NCBI GenBank assembly: GCA_947568835.1
Contig: OX387603.1
Location: forward strand, 8,243,943-8,307,942
From: Protonemura montana
Lineage: Eukaryota; Arthropoda; Insecta; Plecoptera; Nemouridae
Length of the DNA: 64,000 nucleotides
Reading direction: 5' to 3'
Shown here piece after piece: positions 10,996 to 24,900 of this stretch; position 1 is the stretch's first letter, and each line of letters starts with the position of its first letter. Made by a program: the position numbers and the translations under genes. The notes beneath the pieces were generated by a model that saw only the letters and a list, made by a program, of their open reading frames with translations, was not told where the DNA came from and ran no database searches.

Positions 10996-13970
10996 TGTAT
11001 AGATAATAGATATATGCTGGATTTGGGTTTTTTCAACATCTTATGTATCCCAATCCCTGGACTCTATTGTGTACTTTGGATTTTTCCATCCGTGATTTCT
11101 ACATTATTTCCGACTCTTGTTTTATTTTTTCTTACCTTTCTTTAGCGCGAGCGCTATTCCAAAGGTAATACAACTGGTATTTGAACATTGACAATATTAA
11201 AGTAAATCCAAGCTTTTCATTAAAAAGAAAATATTTTCTCCATAATACAGTCTAGATCCAGACATTTCTTGAGGGGTTCGCTGAAACCGCAAAACAATTT
11301 TCGGTGATGATGTTATAACACGTTTTCAACATCCAGCCCCGCCCTGGACATGGGCATAATTTGGACTAGTTATAACACAAAGGGTGATAACCTTGTGATA
11401 CTTTTACTAACTTTAATCCATAACTGAAAGAATTGTATTGTATTTTTTGTATTTATTCCTCTTACTAATCTGCTTAGGCATTCTCAGTGGATTTGGCTGT
11501 TTCTTATACTCCAATTTGTACGGTCATATTTGTTGGCAACTTTGAGAACAAAAACTATTAATCCTACAAGGCTCAATGATAGTGTTCACTTTTAATAGCC
11601 ACGATTGCGTGGAGGGCATCTAAAATTTGCTTTCTTACGTCACCGGCTGGTAGAATTTGGGAAAGCGTACACTAGATGATACAGGTTAGGAGTAAAACAA
11701 TGCAAAGGTATTGCAAAGTGGGTATCTCTTTATTACCCTACAAATTGAAAGCAAAGTATATGGAAAAAGAAATAATATTCATATTCAAATACTTACATTT
11801 ATTATTGGTTATTATTATTATTAATGGCTGACTAAATGAAAACATAAAAATAATGTTGCGTTAACAGAACACGAGTTTATTTAACTAGTATTACCATAGC
11901 GCTATAATCTCAACATTTTTACGATGGTAAAATACCATGGCTATCACGGCCTTGTGCATGAAATTAAGAGGGATCCGTGTGGTTGGCCATGTCACGCAAA
12001 GCAGGGCAGACTGCATAGAACATCGTGGTGTTTATTTGTGACTGGTTATGTTAAGATGTTTCTTGACATTCTTTAAAAATCAGGAACATTTCCTATACAC
12101 TTGCTTCTTGTAAATCTTGATTATAACTTGGTACAGAATGAAATGCGAATAGTATGCCAAGAGGCTGCAGATTTGTTGTGGTGAAGAAGGAAAGAGAGGA
12201 GCGCAATCTACCGGAGAAGAAAATAGGCGATTTGTTCCGCACTTATCGAGAAATTTTGTGAATTCCCTAGCTTCCTCCCTCTTTCCTTCTTCACCACAAC
12301 CACAACAAATACAAAATAAAATAATATTCTAGGATATTTAAGTAAATTAAAACTAATAACTAACCATTCATCCAAAATGTTGGTGAACTCGTGCGTCATC
12401 CAAGATAGTCAACGATGTAAAATAAAACCAGCTGGGAATGCCTAGCGTACAAAAGAAATCGACTGTGACATCTCCAGTCATTTCAATTCTTGTTATCATC
12501 CTAAACTTGTTTCACATTAACACACAATACGTCAAAATACAGACACTTTACAAATATCAATGGTTGACTTAACATTTACTCATTAATAACGAAGATTCAG
12601 TTTAGCTTCTTCCTTCCTTCCCTCCAAACATAGAAAAAAGTGATAAAATATTTAACTAGAACAAGTCAAAGAACATGATTTGCCATTTTACTCAAGGGGA
12701 ATACAAGAAACCTTGCTAATGCAAATGTTACATCAAATACATTTTCATTTTTCTGTGGCTAAAAATAACAATTTTCAAAATTTGCTCCCAAGTCTAAATT
12801 ATAAAATAGGAGATTCAGTTTGACCTATAGAAGAACACAGCCTTGAACAATAAGGTCAACTCAAAAATCATTTTTTAAGTTTTCAGAAAAAAAAACAATA
12901 TGCTGCCAGCCAAATCTATTTAGGATCTGAACACTCAAGAAAAAAAATTCTGTGGTAAAACAAAGACTATAAAATGACTATTAATCAGCCCTATGACTTG
13001 TGTATCGGGATGACGCAACCAACAGTTACACCATCAAACTGCCTGGTTACAGAGTAAAAATTAAAGAATATGATGATATCAACTAACTCCTTGAATAATG
13101 AATTATGTGGGTTTGAGCATAAAATGCTCATACCACTTAGAACCTATCTATTGTCAACCATAACTAAATAATCCTAGAATCACCCAATCAATCTACAGAC
13201 AGAATGTAAACACTTTCATGGGTTTCAACTAAAAACAAAGTTCCTCTGTCTGGCAAACTTACACGTTACTTTAAAGTAATAGTAGGTTCTTAATATCGAT
13301 TAAATTTAAAAAAAAAGTAACATACCCGGTCGAAGTGAAATGCAACTAGTGAAAAGCGACTAGTAAATGCAATACTAGAGACAATTACAGTGCGGTTGGG
13401 AAACAGTTAATGCATAGATCTTAAGGCTAGTGAATGCAATTCTTCCTGCATTATATCCTTCCTAGTTGTAAAATACTCTGAGATGCTTGTCAGTTATAGC
13501 TTGAAAAATAATAAGTATAAAAATAAAAAAATAAAAAATAAATATGTTGCAGCTTATCAAAAATTATAGATAGTTATCAGTTATCCGACTGGTATGTGTA
13601 CCAGTAATTCCTTAATGCTGCAAAAAAAACTCGATTTAACAAAAGACGGGTGTTTTATCTCTCACTCTCTAATGAGCGACGCTGGCTTAGTGAGAGTGTA
13701 GACCGTACACCAACAAAAATCAACATTACCGAGAACCATATGTGCTGCCAGGAGTTTATCAAGGGATTGGTGGAAATTTTGGGGTGTGACCAGTGTGTTG
13801 GGTATTAGAATGGGTTAACTTTTATACCAATTTAGAGACTAAAACGTTAATAGCTATACTTATACCCACAGATAAAAGCCACCCAAACCAAGCCCGTGCC
13901 CATGCTAGAAACAATCATCAACGCTCGCGATGGTTGTAAAACAAAGGATGCACAACTGGAAAAGCTGCAG
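10996..13970. other. Convergent intergenic region mRpL30 - Ro60
   Basis: No convincing gene is seen on either strand. The stretch is AT-rich with an (ATT)n run near 11800-11825 and a foldback at 12172-12310. The left end is the mRpL30 3' flank and the right end the Ro60 3' UTR. No clear AATAAA for Ro60 was found. Confidence 0.5.
12172..12310. repeat. Foldback (inverted repeat) element
   Basis: The left arm (about 12172-12199, TTTGTTGTGGTGAAGAAGG onward) pairs with a right arm (about 12271-12310, ending TTCTTCACCACAAC and CACAACAAAT). The stem is 20-28 bp with one 6-nt duplication (CCACAA) and a loop of about 75 nt. It resembles a small MITE. No target duplication is evident. Confidence 0.45.
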
Positions 13971-16900
13971 CTAGAATGCTTCTCGCGCAAATCCCTCGAT
14001 GAGCCGCGGAACGTCATTGTGGAACCCGGCAATTTCTAGGATTCCGGTATCGTTGGGTCCGGCAATTCCGAGAGGACCGATACAGCCGGTTGCGCAAATC
14101 ACCAGCCTGTGAAAGGAATATGTTGTCAAATCTTGCATAATCAGTCGTAACAAGGCATAACTATCATGCCGAATCATTAGGGGTATAGATTAGTAAAATT
14201 TTCAGTGTAAATGTTTAACAGTTTTTGCAAAAACTGCCTGTCAATGACTTCTATACTGACAAAAATGATGATTGCCCAAAGATGGAATAGAGTAATTTTG
14301 ATTGTAAAGAAAATCAATTAAATCACTTATCTCACCACATTTGATATTTGTTCTTGCTCAATGTATTAGTTACAATGAATGATAACCTCAATGATTGATA
14401 TACATGCACCTATTTTTTAATAGTAATTATTTGATTCAGAGGTTTGTAAAAAAGTGCAGCTTCAAGTACTGTTGATATGACCGAGATAATATACAGTACA
14501 TACATTTCTAAGCCTTCAATTTTAAAACAAATTTTAGACTAAGACGTCATATAAATTACTTAACATATATAACTAAGACAAATAAATAAAAAAAATTCTG
14601 CTTACAGATTTATCAGCTTGGCACAATATAATTTTATGCCAACTTTTCACACTAAAATATTTTTTTACTGCAAATTATTGGTTAAGAGTCACCTATGTGA
14701 AACTTGAATCAGCGCTGTGTCAGTTGATTTCTGCTGTTTCACGAGAATTGGTGTTTAAAACACTTTTTTTGGTACCTATCTCTTGCTGTGAAGTCTTTGA
14801 TAGTACAAACAAATAAAAAGTTATATAAACATTCCAAAATTAGCATAAACCCATAGCTCACTTGGCTTTCGGACGCTTCAGCTTCTGCCGATACTGGGTC
14901 ATCGCCTTCACTGGACTCATCTTCATTTCTTGTTTTACCTGACGATCGGTAATCATGATGAAAACATCAATTTCCTTCACTTTGTTTTTGGCCCATATGA
15001 TCGGCTGACTCAAGTCGACAGGCACGCTGACCGTGTTTGACAGTTTGTTAAATGTATCCTGCAGCGACAGCGTCTTGCCGATTCGAATGGTGTGCACAGT
15101 ACCGCCGTTTCCATATGTGCCTACAATGACGCTTCGTTCCGTTTTCACAAGACCGAGAGCAAGGATGGATGCTGCCATCAACGGTTTGATCGAGTTGTTT
15201 CGGTAGCACTGTCCGGTTGCCATTTCCTTGCTTACGTCGACGATGAATAGGTAGCGTAGTCCTGTCGCTTTCAGATTCTGCAGTTTGAGGATGACAGACA
15301 TAGTTAAAATATGTGAAGGTGATCGAAGAAAGAAAAAGATCTCTTATTGTTCCTTGGCCTGATTGAAGTCACACTTTTTGCTGAATTCTCTCCAGAAAAT
15401 AAAAAATTTTCAATATTTTTAAGCTATGGAATTTTGCCCTTATCTTATGGTTGTTGATAAGACCTGTTACAACAGAGTTGGAGATATAAGAAATTTGACA
15501 AGTGTTTCTGTTTTTAGAAATAAATACTATAAATGCCTACAAAGATAATTAGACTGTTATCGTCTGTGAAAGTGCTCTCTAGTTAAAAGATTCATGTACT
15601 ATTGTTTCTTTTTCTGTTACTTAATATATTGTAAGAAGTTCACTTGTATTAATATGTGATGTTCCATATTGGCTATCCACTAACAAAACATAAATAAAAA
15701 AAAACATGAAATGGCCATAGTTTAACAGAAGTGGTTTGAATGAACTCCCTGTATGGGCTTGTATTTTAAAACTGTAATGTTTGGACCATAATGATTACAA
15801 GGCAAGTGCACTCTCCCCCCCCCCCCCCCCCCCCCGAAACAACCAAAATCCACATAGTGGAATTTTTGAAACTAACTATATCCATTGTAAGCGATCTATG
15901 GCAGCACGAGGCACCAAGAGAATATCGCAAAAACTGTCAAAACATAAAAGCATAACGTAAGCTTGCAAAAAGTAATTGCCATTCTGTGGCAATACATGAC
16001 ATTTCTGAGATGGTGTGGTTTTTTTACTCAAATTTGTATAGTTTCTGAGAACAGAAAACTAGATTTTACTAATAAAGTAATAGTAACAGAAAGAACAGTA
16101 ACAGAAGTTTTATTTTAGAGCAACAGTTACCGTGAATGAAGGGGTGTGTAGTGTGCCAAAAGGTTAGATATGCTTGAAGGGAAAGGATAAGGACAAAGTC
16201 ACGAAACGTGCCGATAAGCAATGCGATGGCAGAAAGTTTACATAGTACTTTGTTTGGTTCATGTTTTGCCTATTCAGCAACTACTTCCTACTTCCTTCTT
16301 ACTAACTTACTTACTAGTAACCATCACCTAGCTAGTACACTCACCTTAAATGAAGAATTCAGCAGACAGTGCAATGATTCAACAATCTTAGGATTGACAA
16401 CAAGAGGCAATTGGGCATCAGGCTGAGTGTGATGCGGTTTTCTTTTTCGCAACAGAAAATCTGGACTGCAAGACAAACAAAGGCTTACAAATGGGAATCA
16501 TGAGAGGGGGCTATGAAAAAGCGGTGTCATAAATTACTTTACTTCTCATAACAGGTCTCTTTCAATTTGACCTAGTCACAATTGGTGCCAATTTTTTTGT
16601 TCACATTGCCAAATCAATTTTAGCAATTTAACCAATTTCTAAACCGTATGACTGATTTTCACTCTAGCTGTTCAAAACGTTCTTAAAAGACGGTAAGAGG
16701 CGATTTAAACTGGCACAGTAATTTTCTTTACAACACTGATATTGACTTTTTTTTGCCGTTTATGTGAAACAGAATCTAGCGACGATTTCCCCAAAACAAA
16801 TAGCAACCAGCTCCGAGTGCTATGTGCATCTGAGACGAGCTGGGGTGGCCTCAGCAGCTACTATTTCAAACAATCACCTCTGTTGATTGAGTACAAAATA

Positions 16901-18501
16901 ATATCAATACTTATCAAAGATTCAAAAACACATTTTGCAGTATACAGTAAATATACAATTGTACAACTGTAATATTGATAACCAACATTTATCATACACA
17001 TCCTTGTGTGAGAAAACTATTTGACAGAATTTTTTATGAAAGTGGCAGCTTACTTGAGGATGCCCTCGTATTTGATGAGCGTCACAAAGACGTCGGCAGG
17101 GGTAACCTTGTTCCGATATGGCACATCCGGGTTTGTGAGAGTCTTAATCACAATATCGGCTAAAGGTTGGTTTTCGTTCAGCAAGCGCATGTATCCAAGC
17201 CGCTTTATATTTAAAAGAAGAGTTGATAGCGGTAGTACTGGTATCAGTACAGGCCAGATCCACTTGTGGCACAAAATTTCATTGGGAATCTGCTCATAAG
17301 TTAAATTAAGGTTCTCGAAAAATTCGAGAGCAACTGCTCTTTCGGTTTCTTCGTCGCGGAAATCTTGCACTGATAGCAAGTATTCAACAACTGGTCGGGC
17401 TTCTGGCTTGTCATCAAAATCATGTTTCATAGAATCAAACCCCCGCATGATGTATTGTATTATGGCTGCGAGAGCTGAAAGATTTTGCCAAAAATGAAAT
17501 GTGTGGTAAGGTGCTGTTTTTAAGGAATATAAAGAAAGTCATATCCGATATGAAAATGATGTAAAAAGTACTTGTATGCAGGTGCCACTCTCACTTGAGC
17601 TCGTACAGTCTCACACTACATGTCCCTCAGTTAATTCAACTTTATTCTTTGTAGTCCCATAAAAGTTGCCAAAGCTAATCAAATTGCCAAGACTGTTGTG
17701 TTACTGAACTTTTTAGAATATAAGGGTCTCAATTCCCATTGTCGTTTTGCTGTATAAAAACTGTAACAATACGTCCCTGCACTAACATACAAGTACCCAA
17801 AAACACTTTCAACTCAAGTGGAGTAAAACAAAAATTACCTATGTTATCTTTCCCATTTACATGGCAAAGTCTAATCACATCACGGTGCGACCAGCCATAA
17901 AATTGATACTGAGACGTTATGGATTTCAATAACTCCATTGTGGGCTGCTTAGAGTACCACTCATGTACAACCTTATTCAGCCCTCTTCCAAAGCCTCTGC
18001 CTTGGACAAGTAGGCTACAGAAGTGGGTAAAGAGGAAAATATCTTGTGCACTTCTGCAAATTGTTCTCACTGCAACGTAAGCTAATTCTCGAAGGTTTTG
18101 GCTCAGTTTTTGTCGAGCAGCCACGGCAAGTGCAAAAATCAGAGCTTCATTGTGTATTGAGTATCCAGTAGAAAATGCCTGGAAAAAACGAAATGAATTT
18201 AATACCTATGTTTGTTTATAAAGGGCATTTTAAATACCACAGAAACTAGGTAAAATGTTTGCAACAGGTGGACAAGTGGTTGAGAGTTCCCCAGGAATGT
18301 TTGACAATTCATTACCTTCATAATTATGTCCGTTATCACTTTAACATTTGTCGGACTATCAGTAATTAAAGAATTAATAGCAGTGAGATTTTCTTCCTGG
18401 AATTGATATCTAGCAAAGCCTTTTGAGACATGCACAAAAGAAGCACTCTCACTTCCATAGTGAATAAATCGCTTCAGACGAGTCTCAGCAGAAACTTCCA
18501 T
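13971..18501 (-). CDS. Ro60: 60 kDa SS-A/Ro ribonucleoprotein, TROVE domain protein
   Basis: Six exons on the minus strand, in coding order: 18501-18316 (the downstream border may be off by one base), 18178-17839, 17474-17054, 16465-16345, 15277-14862 and 14106-13971. They total 1620 nt (539 aa), in frame throughout. Ro60 is a ring-shaped HEAT-repeat protein that binds Y RNAs and misfolded small RNAs. Seen: the N-terminal RLKRFIHYGSES block; the TROVE body with GRGFGRGLNKVVHEWY and YGWSHRDVIRLCHVNG; and the vWA-like C-terminal domain starting GLRYLFIVDVSKEM (about 362-375) and ending LEIAGFHNDVPRLIEGFAREAF. Start: ATG at 18501, just after an acceptor-like CGTAGCAG that may end a 5' UTR intron. 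An in-frame ATG at 18570 adds a hydrophobic stretch unlike the family. Oddity: the metal-binding MIDAS residues are partly replaced. Confidence 0.92.
15815..15835 (+). repeat. Poly-C tract (21 C)
   Basis: An uninterrupted run of 21 C in a Ro60 intron (between coding exons 4 and 5). The length may be inaccurate, as homopolymers are error-prone in assemblies. Confidence 0.8.
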
Positions 18502-18986
18502 TGCAAATATATTTCTGCTACGTAATAGCAGAGTTATAGCAAATGAAAGATTAGCAATACACTTCTTCAAATAATGGATAAATTATTGAAACGATCAAAA
18601 CACTCGGCGCGCAAGGAAACGCGGCATTAGAGTGCTGAGCTAAGGAGGTTATGGAACATGGTTGCCCTTGAAATAGTATCAGTACCAGCGTTGGTACCAG
18701 TCAATACGTATCAGGGTTTGTGTATATTCTTAAATTTTATTGATTTATGCAAATCCTTCAACTATAAACTTGACTTTTCGTGCAAATATACATTTTTATT
18801 CAAGCTGATACCACAGAATATTACGTAAAATCGTTTCAATTTGCTTAGGATTTCCAACACATTTGAACGTGCAAATGTACTGTTTGAAATTACCGCTGGG
18901 CTTTCCGCTTAAGTATTTTACCGAAAGAGCTCTCTTTAATCGATTTATCCTTATCAAGCAAGAAGTTCAGCTGGTTTTGGTGCAAA
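18502..18986. promoter_or_regulatory. Head-to-head promoter region Ro60 / MKK7
   Basis: 485 bp separate the divergent start codons of Ro60 (-) and MKK7 (+). The part near Ro60 contains CpG-rich sequence (CTCGGCGCGCAAGG, about 18603), and a GTACCAG-type direct repeat lies near 18680-18700. No TATA box is convincing. It probably carries both core promoters and 5' UTRs. Confidence 0.5.
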
Positions 18987-21900
18987 ATGTCTAGCGCAAG
19001 TGCTTGGATGATGACACAACGTTCACTATCAGATTTGGAAAAGCGAGTAAAAGCAGAAAATGAATCAAGAAATATGGACAGAACACAACTAGACATCGGT
19101 CCCGGCCTGGGAAGTCCAAGGCATGGGTCTGGACGACGGCCGCATATGCGTAAGCAATGTGATTTTGTAATCTGGATTTTTGGGTGTCATGAACAACTCC
19201 CTTTCAACACTGTTTATTATTTTCGCTTACCTTTCATATTAAATATATTTTTTATGCTTAGGATTAATTCATTCTATCAAGTAAACGCCCATGTAACGGT
19301 ATGACTATTATTGGACAGATTATTAAGAAGACAGGCACACAGTGTTACAACTTTCCAGATGTTAATGATGCTCCGAGTTCTTCACAATCTAGTAATATTA
19401 CAATTAAATAAGAAAACTTTTAACCGTGGTACAACAGCAAAATAAATAGTGTGAACAGAGCTGTGAGAAGTTAGCAGGTTGCAAAGAAGTCTTTATCAAC
19501 GCTAGACTATAGACGTTGATGTGTTATGAGACAATATTTTCGTTGAGGTTGCGATAAAATCTCTAAAACCAATACTTACATACAATGTACATGGAACAGT
19601 ATAGTGTAGAGATAATTTTATTACATCTATAACTCAATATTAGGAGAACTGAACTATTTTGGTTCAGTCATAGTTATTCTGGCTTCATAAATAGGAGAGG
19701 AGGCATAACTTTGAACCAATTTGACGATTAGAATCGAGGCTGTTACCGTTCCATTACAAAAATGTATGGTGAATTCATTTAGCATTGTCACCACAGGTTA
19801 ACCCAACTTTGTCTGAATATTAATATTCTGATACTCTTATTTTAAGGATCATAAATAGTTGTTTTTTTGTGGCGGAAATAGAATGATACTCCTGTTATGA
19901 CTAGTTCCCACTTCTATATTTTTTAGATGAGTTCTTGATTAGCTGCCTTGTTGAGAATCTAGGGCAGTCCACTTGTTTGCATGGCCAAGTGTCTGTCCCA
20001 GTGCAAGATTTGTTACTTCAATTGACAGCATTGTTCGTTCTCGGGGTCATATTCTATGCATATCTCTTGCTAGAAAATAATTGGTAGTGAAATGAAAACA
20101 AAGCTTAAGCTTAAAGCAGGCAGCTTAATTGGATGGGAGCACCCCCTCATGAGACCTGATATAGAGTAGGTTTTGAGTGACGATTTATATAGCAAGTTTA
20201 AACCCACACAGGGCAAGTTTAAAACGGCATGAGACGTACAAGCTAGACCAGTTCTAATGTTCCTTTTCTTAATGTTCTTAATTTTGTTGCTTCTCTATAA
20301 AAGAAAAAGACAAGAAATGAAAAACATATAAGACTGGTAGGAAATGGGAATAGAGTAGATGCACTTAAGAACTTCAGGCTCTACGCTTTAGGTCCTTGAG
20401 ACTTTTAAGAGATGTTGCTCTTATAATTATATTAGGCATCTGTGGAATTAGCAGCAAACACAAGAAGAAAATAAATTGTAACGCAGTATATATTAAATCA
20501 AAAGAACTCAAAAACATTTCCCTGTAGAAAAATGAGTACCTAGTTTAGTCCTATAATATTCCTGCTTACCTAATAATTTCAACATTTTTTGCATGTATTG
20601 CAAGTTCAAGCTTGAAATTGACATGTCTGCTTTTTTGCCTTATAACTAAAATATACATGAACTGCTTTTCAATATCTACTTATAACAAAGCTTATAATGT
20701 TTAAAGGTATCTTAATTATTTTATTTTATCTTATTTGTAACTGGCTAGTGTACATTACCTGTACTATAAAAATTACTAAGAACTTGTCTCAAATATTTTG
20801 CATCACCCTCGAGTCTTGACTGATGTAAACTGCAAGAGATCCTGACTCATGGTGTTTGTGCGATTCCAGTGGGTGAGCTTCAAGGGACTCCTACAAGGCA
20901 GCGGCGGGCGCTAGACCTCCCCGTTGCATACATGGTGCAGCCGGCCGTCAGTAAGGACAGCGGGGAGACAGAAAGCAAGCTGCAGGAGATCATGAAGATG
21001 AATGGAATTCTCAATATCAATGGCAAAGTAGGGATTCAATTTTTGCCTGAATTTCTCAACAGAGCCATATTTTTTAAGATGTAAAATGGATGTTTTTCTT
21101 TGGACACTAGTATTTGTTTTGATAGGAATAAAAATTCCAATGTAATTTCACTTGATATTTGGCCTCACTCAAAATGCTTAAATGACAATTCTGCCTGATA
21201 TACTGAGTTAGGATTCTGCTTTGGGGCAGGCTGGGCCGAGAGAGAAAGTCGAGAAGGAAAGGGAAAGAATAAATGTTTAATTATGTGATCATTCTCAATA
21301 TTTTGGCTCGATGTCAATCGACACCAATGTTAAATCCAGCTAAAGCAAGCTCGGTCCCTCTGGTCCACGCCAGGGCAAGCAAGCTCGTCGGAGTCTACAG
21401 AGCATTGTTTCGTATCTCACTTTATTGTACCTTTTCCATTTATGCTCGTTAACTTATTTGTGTTTTATTTTTATTTTTCAGAAATATCAGACTGACATAA
21501 AAGACCTAGAACTTTTGGGTGAACTGGGAAATGGTACATGTGGGCACGTTGTTAAAATGCTTCACAAGCCAAGTCAAACCGTGATAGCTGTTAAAGTAAG
21601 TTAAATTTAAATTTGTAGTAACTTACTATCAATGCCCCATTGCTAACCGCATGTAATGAAAAGTTTGTGTGGATGTGGAATGCACAAAAAGAAGCGAATA
21701 TCATAAAGGAAATAATATGTCCAGAATGGAAATTTTGTTTAATTTTTGCAAAGTTGCCGATAGTATCTGTTACAAGGCCCATTAAATTATCCTGAAATTT
21801 TACAAATTATCTTTTTCAATGAACAACCTCCCATTAATCTTTTTGTAAAAACTAAAAAGTTGCAAGAAATTAAGATCCTGCATTGCGACTTAATCATAGC

Positions 21901-24900
21901 TTGATACATTGCTTTGGTTATGTGCTGTGTGATCCTAAACTATAGAATATAAAACCTAAAGCTTCCCTGCTTTTTGAATGCAATCTTTCTCTCTGTAATA
22001 CTGATTACACTTGCAGCAAATGCGTCGGTCTGGCAACACGGAAGAGAACAAGCGGATAATAATGGACCTAGACGTTGTGCTGAAATCACATGACTGCCCG
22101 TACATCGTGCAGTGCCTCGGGTGTTTCATAACCGACTCCGACGTCTGGATATGCATGGAGCTGATGGCGACTTGCTTTGACAAATTGCTTAAGCGGCTGC
22201 GAAAAGCAGTGCCTGAAGAAATGCTTGGAAAAGTCACGTTTGCTGTAAGTTGACCAAAAGTCTGTTTGTGTTCGTTAGATAGGAGACCGCTATTGACTTT
22301 TTAACGCTTTTTGCCTCCTGCATTTTGCAAAGTTTATTAATTGAATTGCCTCTCTGTTTTGACTAATAAAACAAACAAAAATAGCAGGTTCCTATTTTCC
22401 CAGTTAATTGGCTAACCTGACCTGCTGACATTCCTACTATAAGGCCCCAGAAGCTAACCATCACTAACATCAATCATTTTTGTGTGCAGACTGTGAAGGC
22501 GTTGAACTACCTGAAAGACATGCATGGCGTGATCCACCGCGACGTCAAGCCGTCCAACATCCTGCTTGACGAGAAAGGCAACGTCAAGCTCTGCGACTTC
22601 GGCATTTCCGGCCGACTCGTCGACTCCAAAGCCAAGACGCGGAGTGCCGGATGCGCTGCGTACATGGCCGTGAGTGCACGCCCACTGAGGCAATCTCTTC
22701 ATTGAAATTTCATGACTTGTTCTTAGCCTTGAATTTTGATGACTATACTAAACGTTAAGTAATTCTTGGAGTTTGCTCTGCCATCTTCAGGGTGAGACTG
22801 ATTCTCCACCAGTCTCACACTGAAGATGGCGGAGCAAACTCCACGGAAACTTCGGGAAACAAAGTTCTTCGTAGGACTACAAACCCCACAAAAAAGAGCA
22901 ATCACCGTAAAACCACAATAAGCAACTATACGTCTGAATGCAATGTGCCCAGCCGGAGCGAATCGACCCTCCGGATCCATCAAAGCCGGACTACGACATC
23001 CGCGCCGACGTTTGGAGCCTTGGTGTTACGCTAGTGGAGCTGGCAACGGGCGTGTTCCCGTACCGCGACTGCAAGACAGACTTTGAGGTGCTTACAAAGG
23101 TGCTGCAGGAGGAGCCACCCAAGCTGCCTGCCGACCAGCCCTTCAGTCCTGAGTTTAATAGCTTTGTCACCGGCTGGTAAGTTTACGCCTCGTTGTTTGA
23201 TTATACCACATGCAGGTGGGGAGGTTTCTTTAATGAAGTTCAGAGAACAGAAGCATAAGGAAATAAATATCGTGAAGGAAATATTTTGGCTAAGATTCAA
23301 AAAGTATTGTTGTGCATATTTTTTCTTACCTGTGTTAAATGAAATTGGATACGAAAAATCTCTGCAACAAAATGTTTGGGCACTTATCACCCTTGAAATT
23401 GAATTGCATAATTGGGTACCTTTACTGATGAAAATAAAGCAAAATATCTTCAGGCATCTTTCCTTTATTCTCTTGATTTTGATTCAGTTCATCTGAGCCA
23501 TGGCTAGCCTTCGCAGTCGCTAGCCAAAAAACTCCATTGTACGACCCTGAATCAGTCAACTGACCAATTGATCAACACAGCTTGAGCAACTGTTATTTCT
23601 TGGCTCTGGCATATTTTCTGAGACATTGCTCTGCCCGGTAGCTTAACGAAGAACTACAAGCATCGGCCGAAGTACAAGAAGTTGCTGGAGCACCCGTTCA
23701 TCAAGAAGCACGATCGGTCGGCCAACGCTGAGATGGCCGCATGGTTCGCACAGGCCATGCAACAGTGCGAGGTCACCAACAACAACACGCCTATCAGAAA
23801 GTAAGCGCATCACCATGACAATATCTTTTTTTTTTTTTATTTAGTTTATTCTTATTGGTCCAACTTTTGTATTGATTGCATTGTTCTAGTTACGAACTCC
23901 CTAGGACAGTAGTATAACTGTTTATGTCGAAGTAGTTGATACTTGGTCACAAGTTGATTTTATAGCGCCCGTTTGGTTTGCCTTTCCAAATAATAGTTAG
24001 CTTAGCTAGTTGGATCTATTGCCAAGTATTGTCAGTGTGCCAGGAAGATCAAACAAATGTCTGTGTGAATTATTGGATTATGTAGGTGCCTACTCTGGAT
24101 GAGTTTGCTATCCTATGAGAGTAGTTTGGTTTCCCATTCTTGAAGAATCAGTCAAACCTGTCCCAGAGACTTGTCGTTCAATTGCGGCGTTTGTCGATAA
24201 CATAAAGAACAGCACCCGTTTCCCCAGACTAACCCCGCCTTCGCCGTCACCACGACGCCCCAGCCCACTGCGCAGCGCTCACAACCGGTCACTATCGGAA
24301 ACTGGTAACCGGTTGCCACCGGACCCAGGCAGCCGGTTGCTGTCTGACGCTGGAAACCGGTTGCACTCGGAGGGCCGGAACTGGCCGCCACCAGAGACCG
24401 GGAATCGGCCGCCCCCCTTCCAGCGGAACACCCCTCTACCTCAGCACGCGTTCTGGCGAGTGCCATCCCCCGCTCAGCCATGGGACGCCACCAAAGTCGT
24501 GGGGTACGAAACTAAACATTGAACTTTTGTTTATTACCTTTTTTTACATTTAGATACCTAGATTTTATGAAAAATTTGTTTTAAATTATAGCGATGTTAT
24601 CATGTTATATGTATGTGCTATATACATAGCGTTGTAACGTTTAATTTTATATTTTGGTAAGTATTTTGTTTGGCGTGTTTTTGACAAAAATTTTTACCTG
24701 TTGGTTGACGTTATAATTTTTGAATTTTGGTAGTTTTGTTGCTGTTTACGTACGTCGATGCCAGTATCCAGTATCCACCCTTATTTTGTAAACGTTAGCA
24801 AATCTACGTTGGATTGTCGTTCACGTGGGCCCAGCTACTTACGGCTTACTATTAGGCACATTCTTTTCTACTCGACTCTCGAATCACGTCCAGCGTAACT

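Noticed and set aside
22792..23034. Plus-strand frame across the MKK7 intron hairpin
   Set aside because: It overlaps the foldback and MKK7 exon 6 in the wrong frame; no domain.
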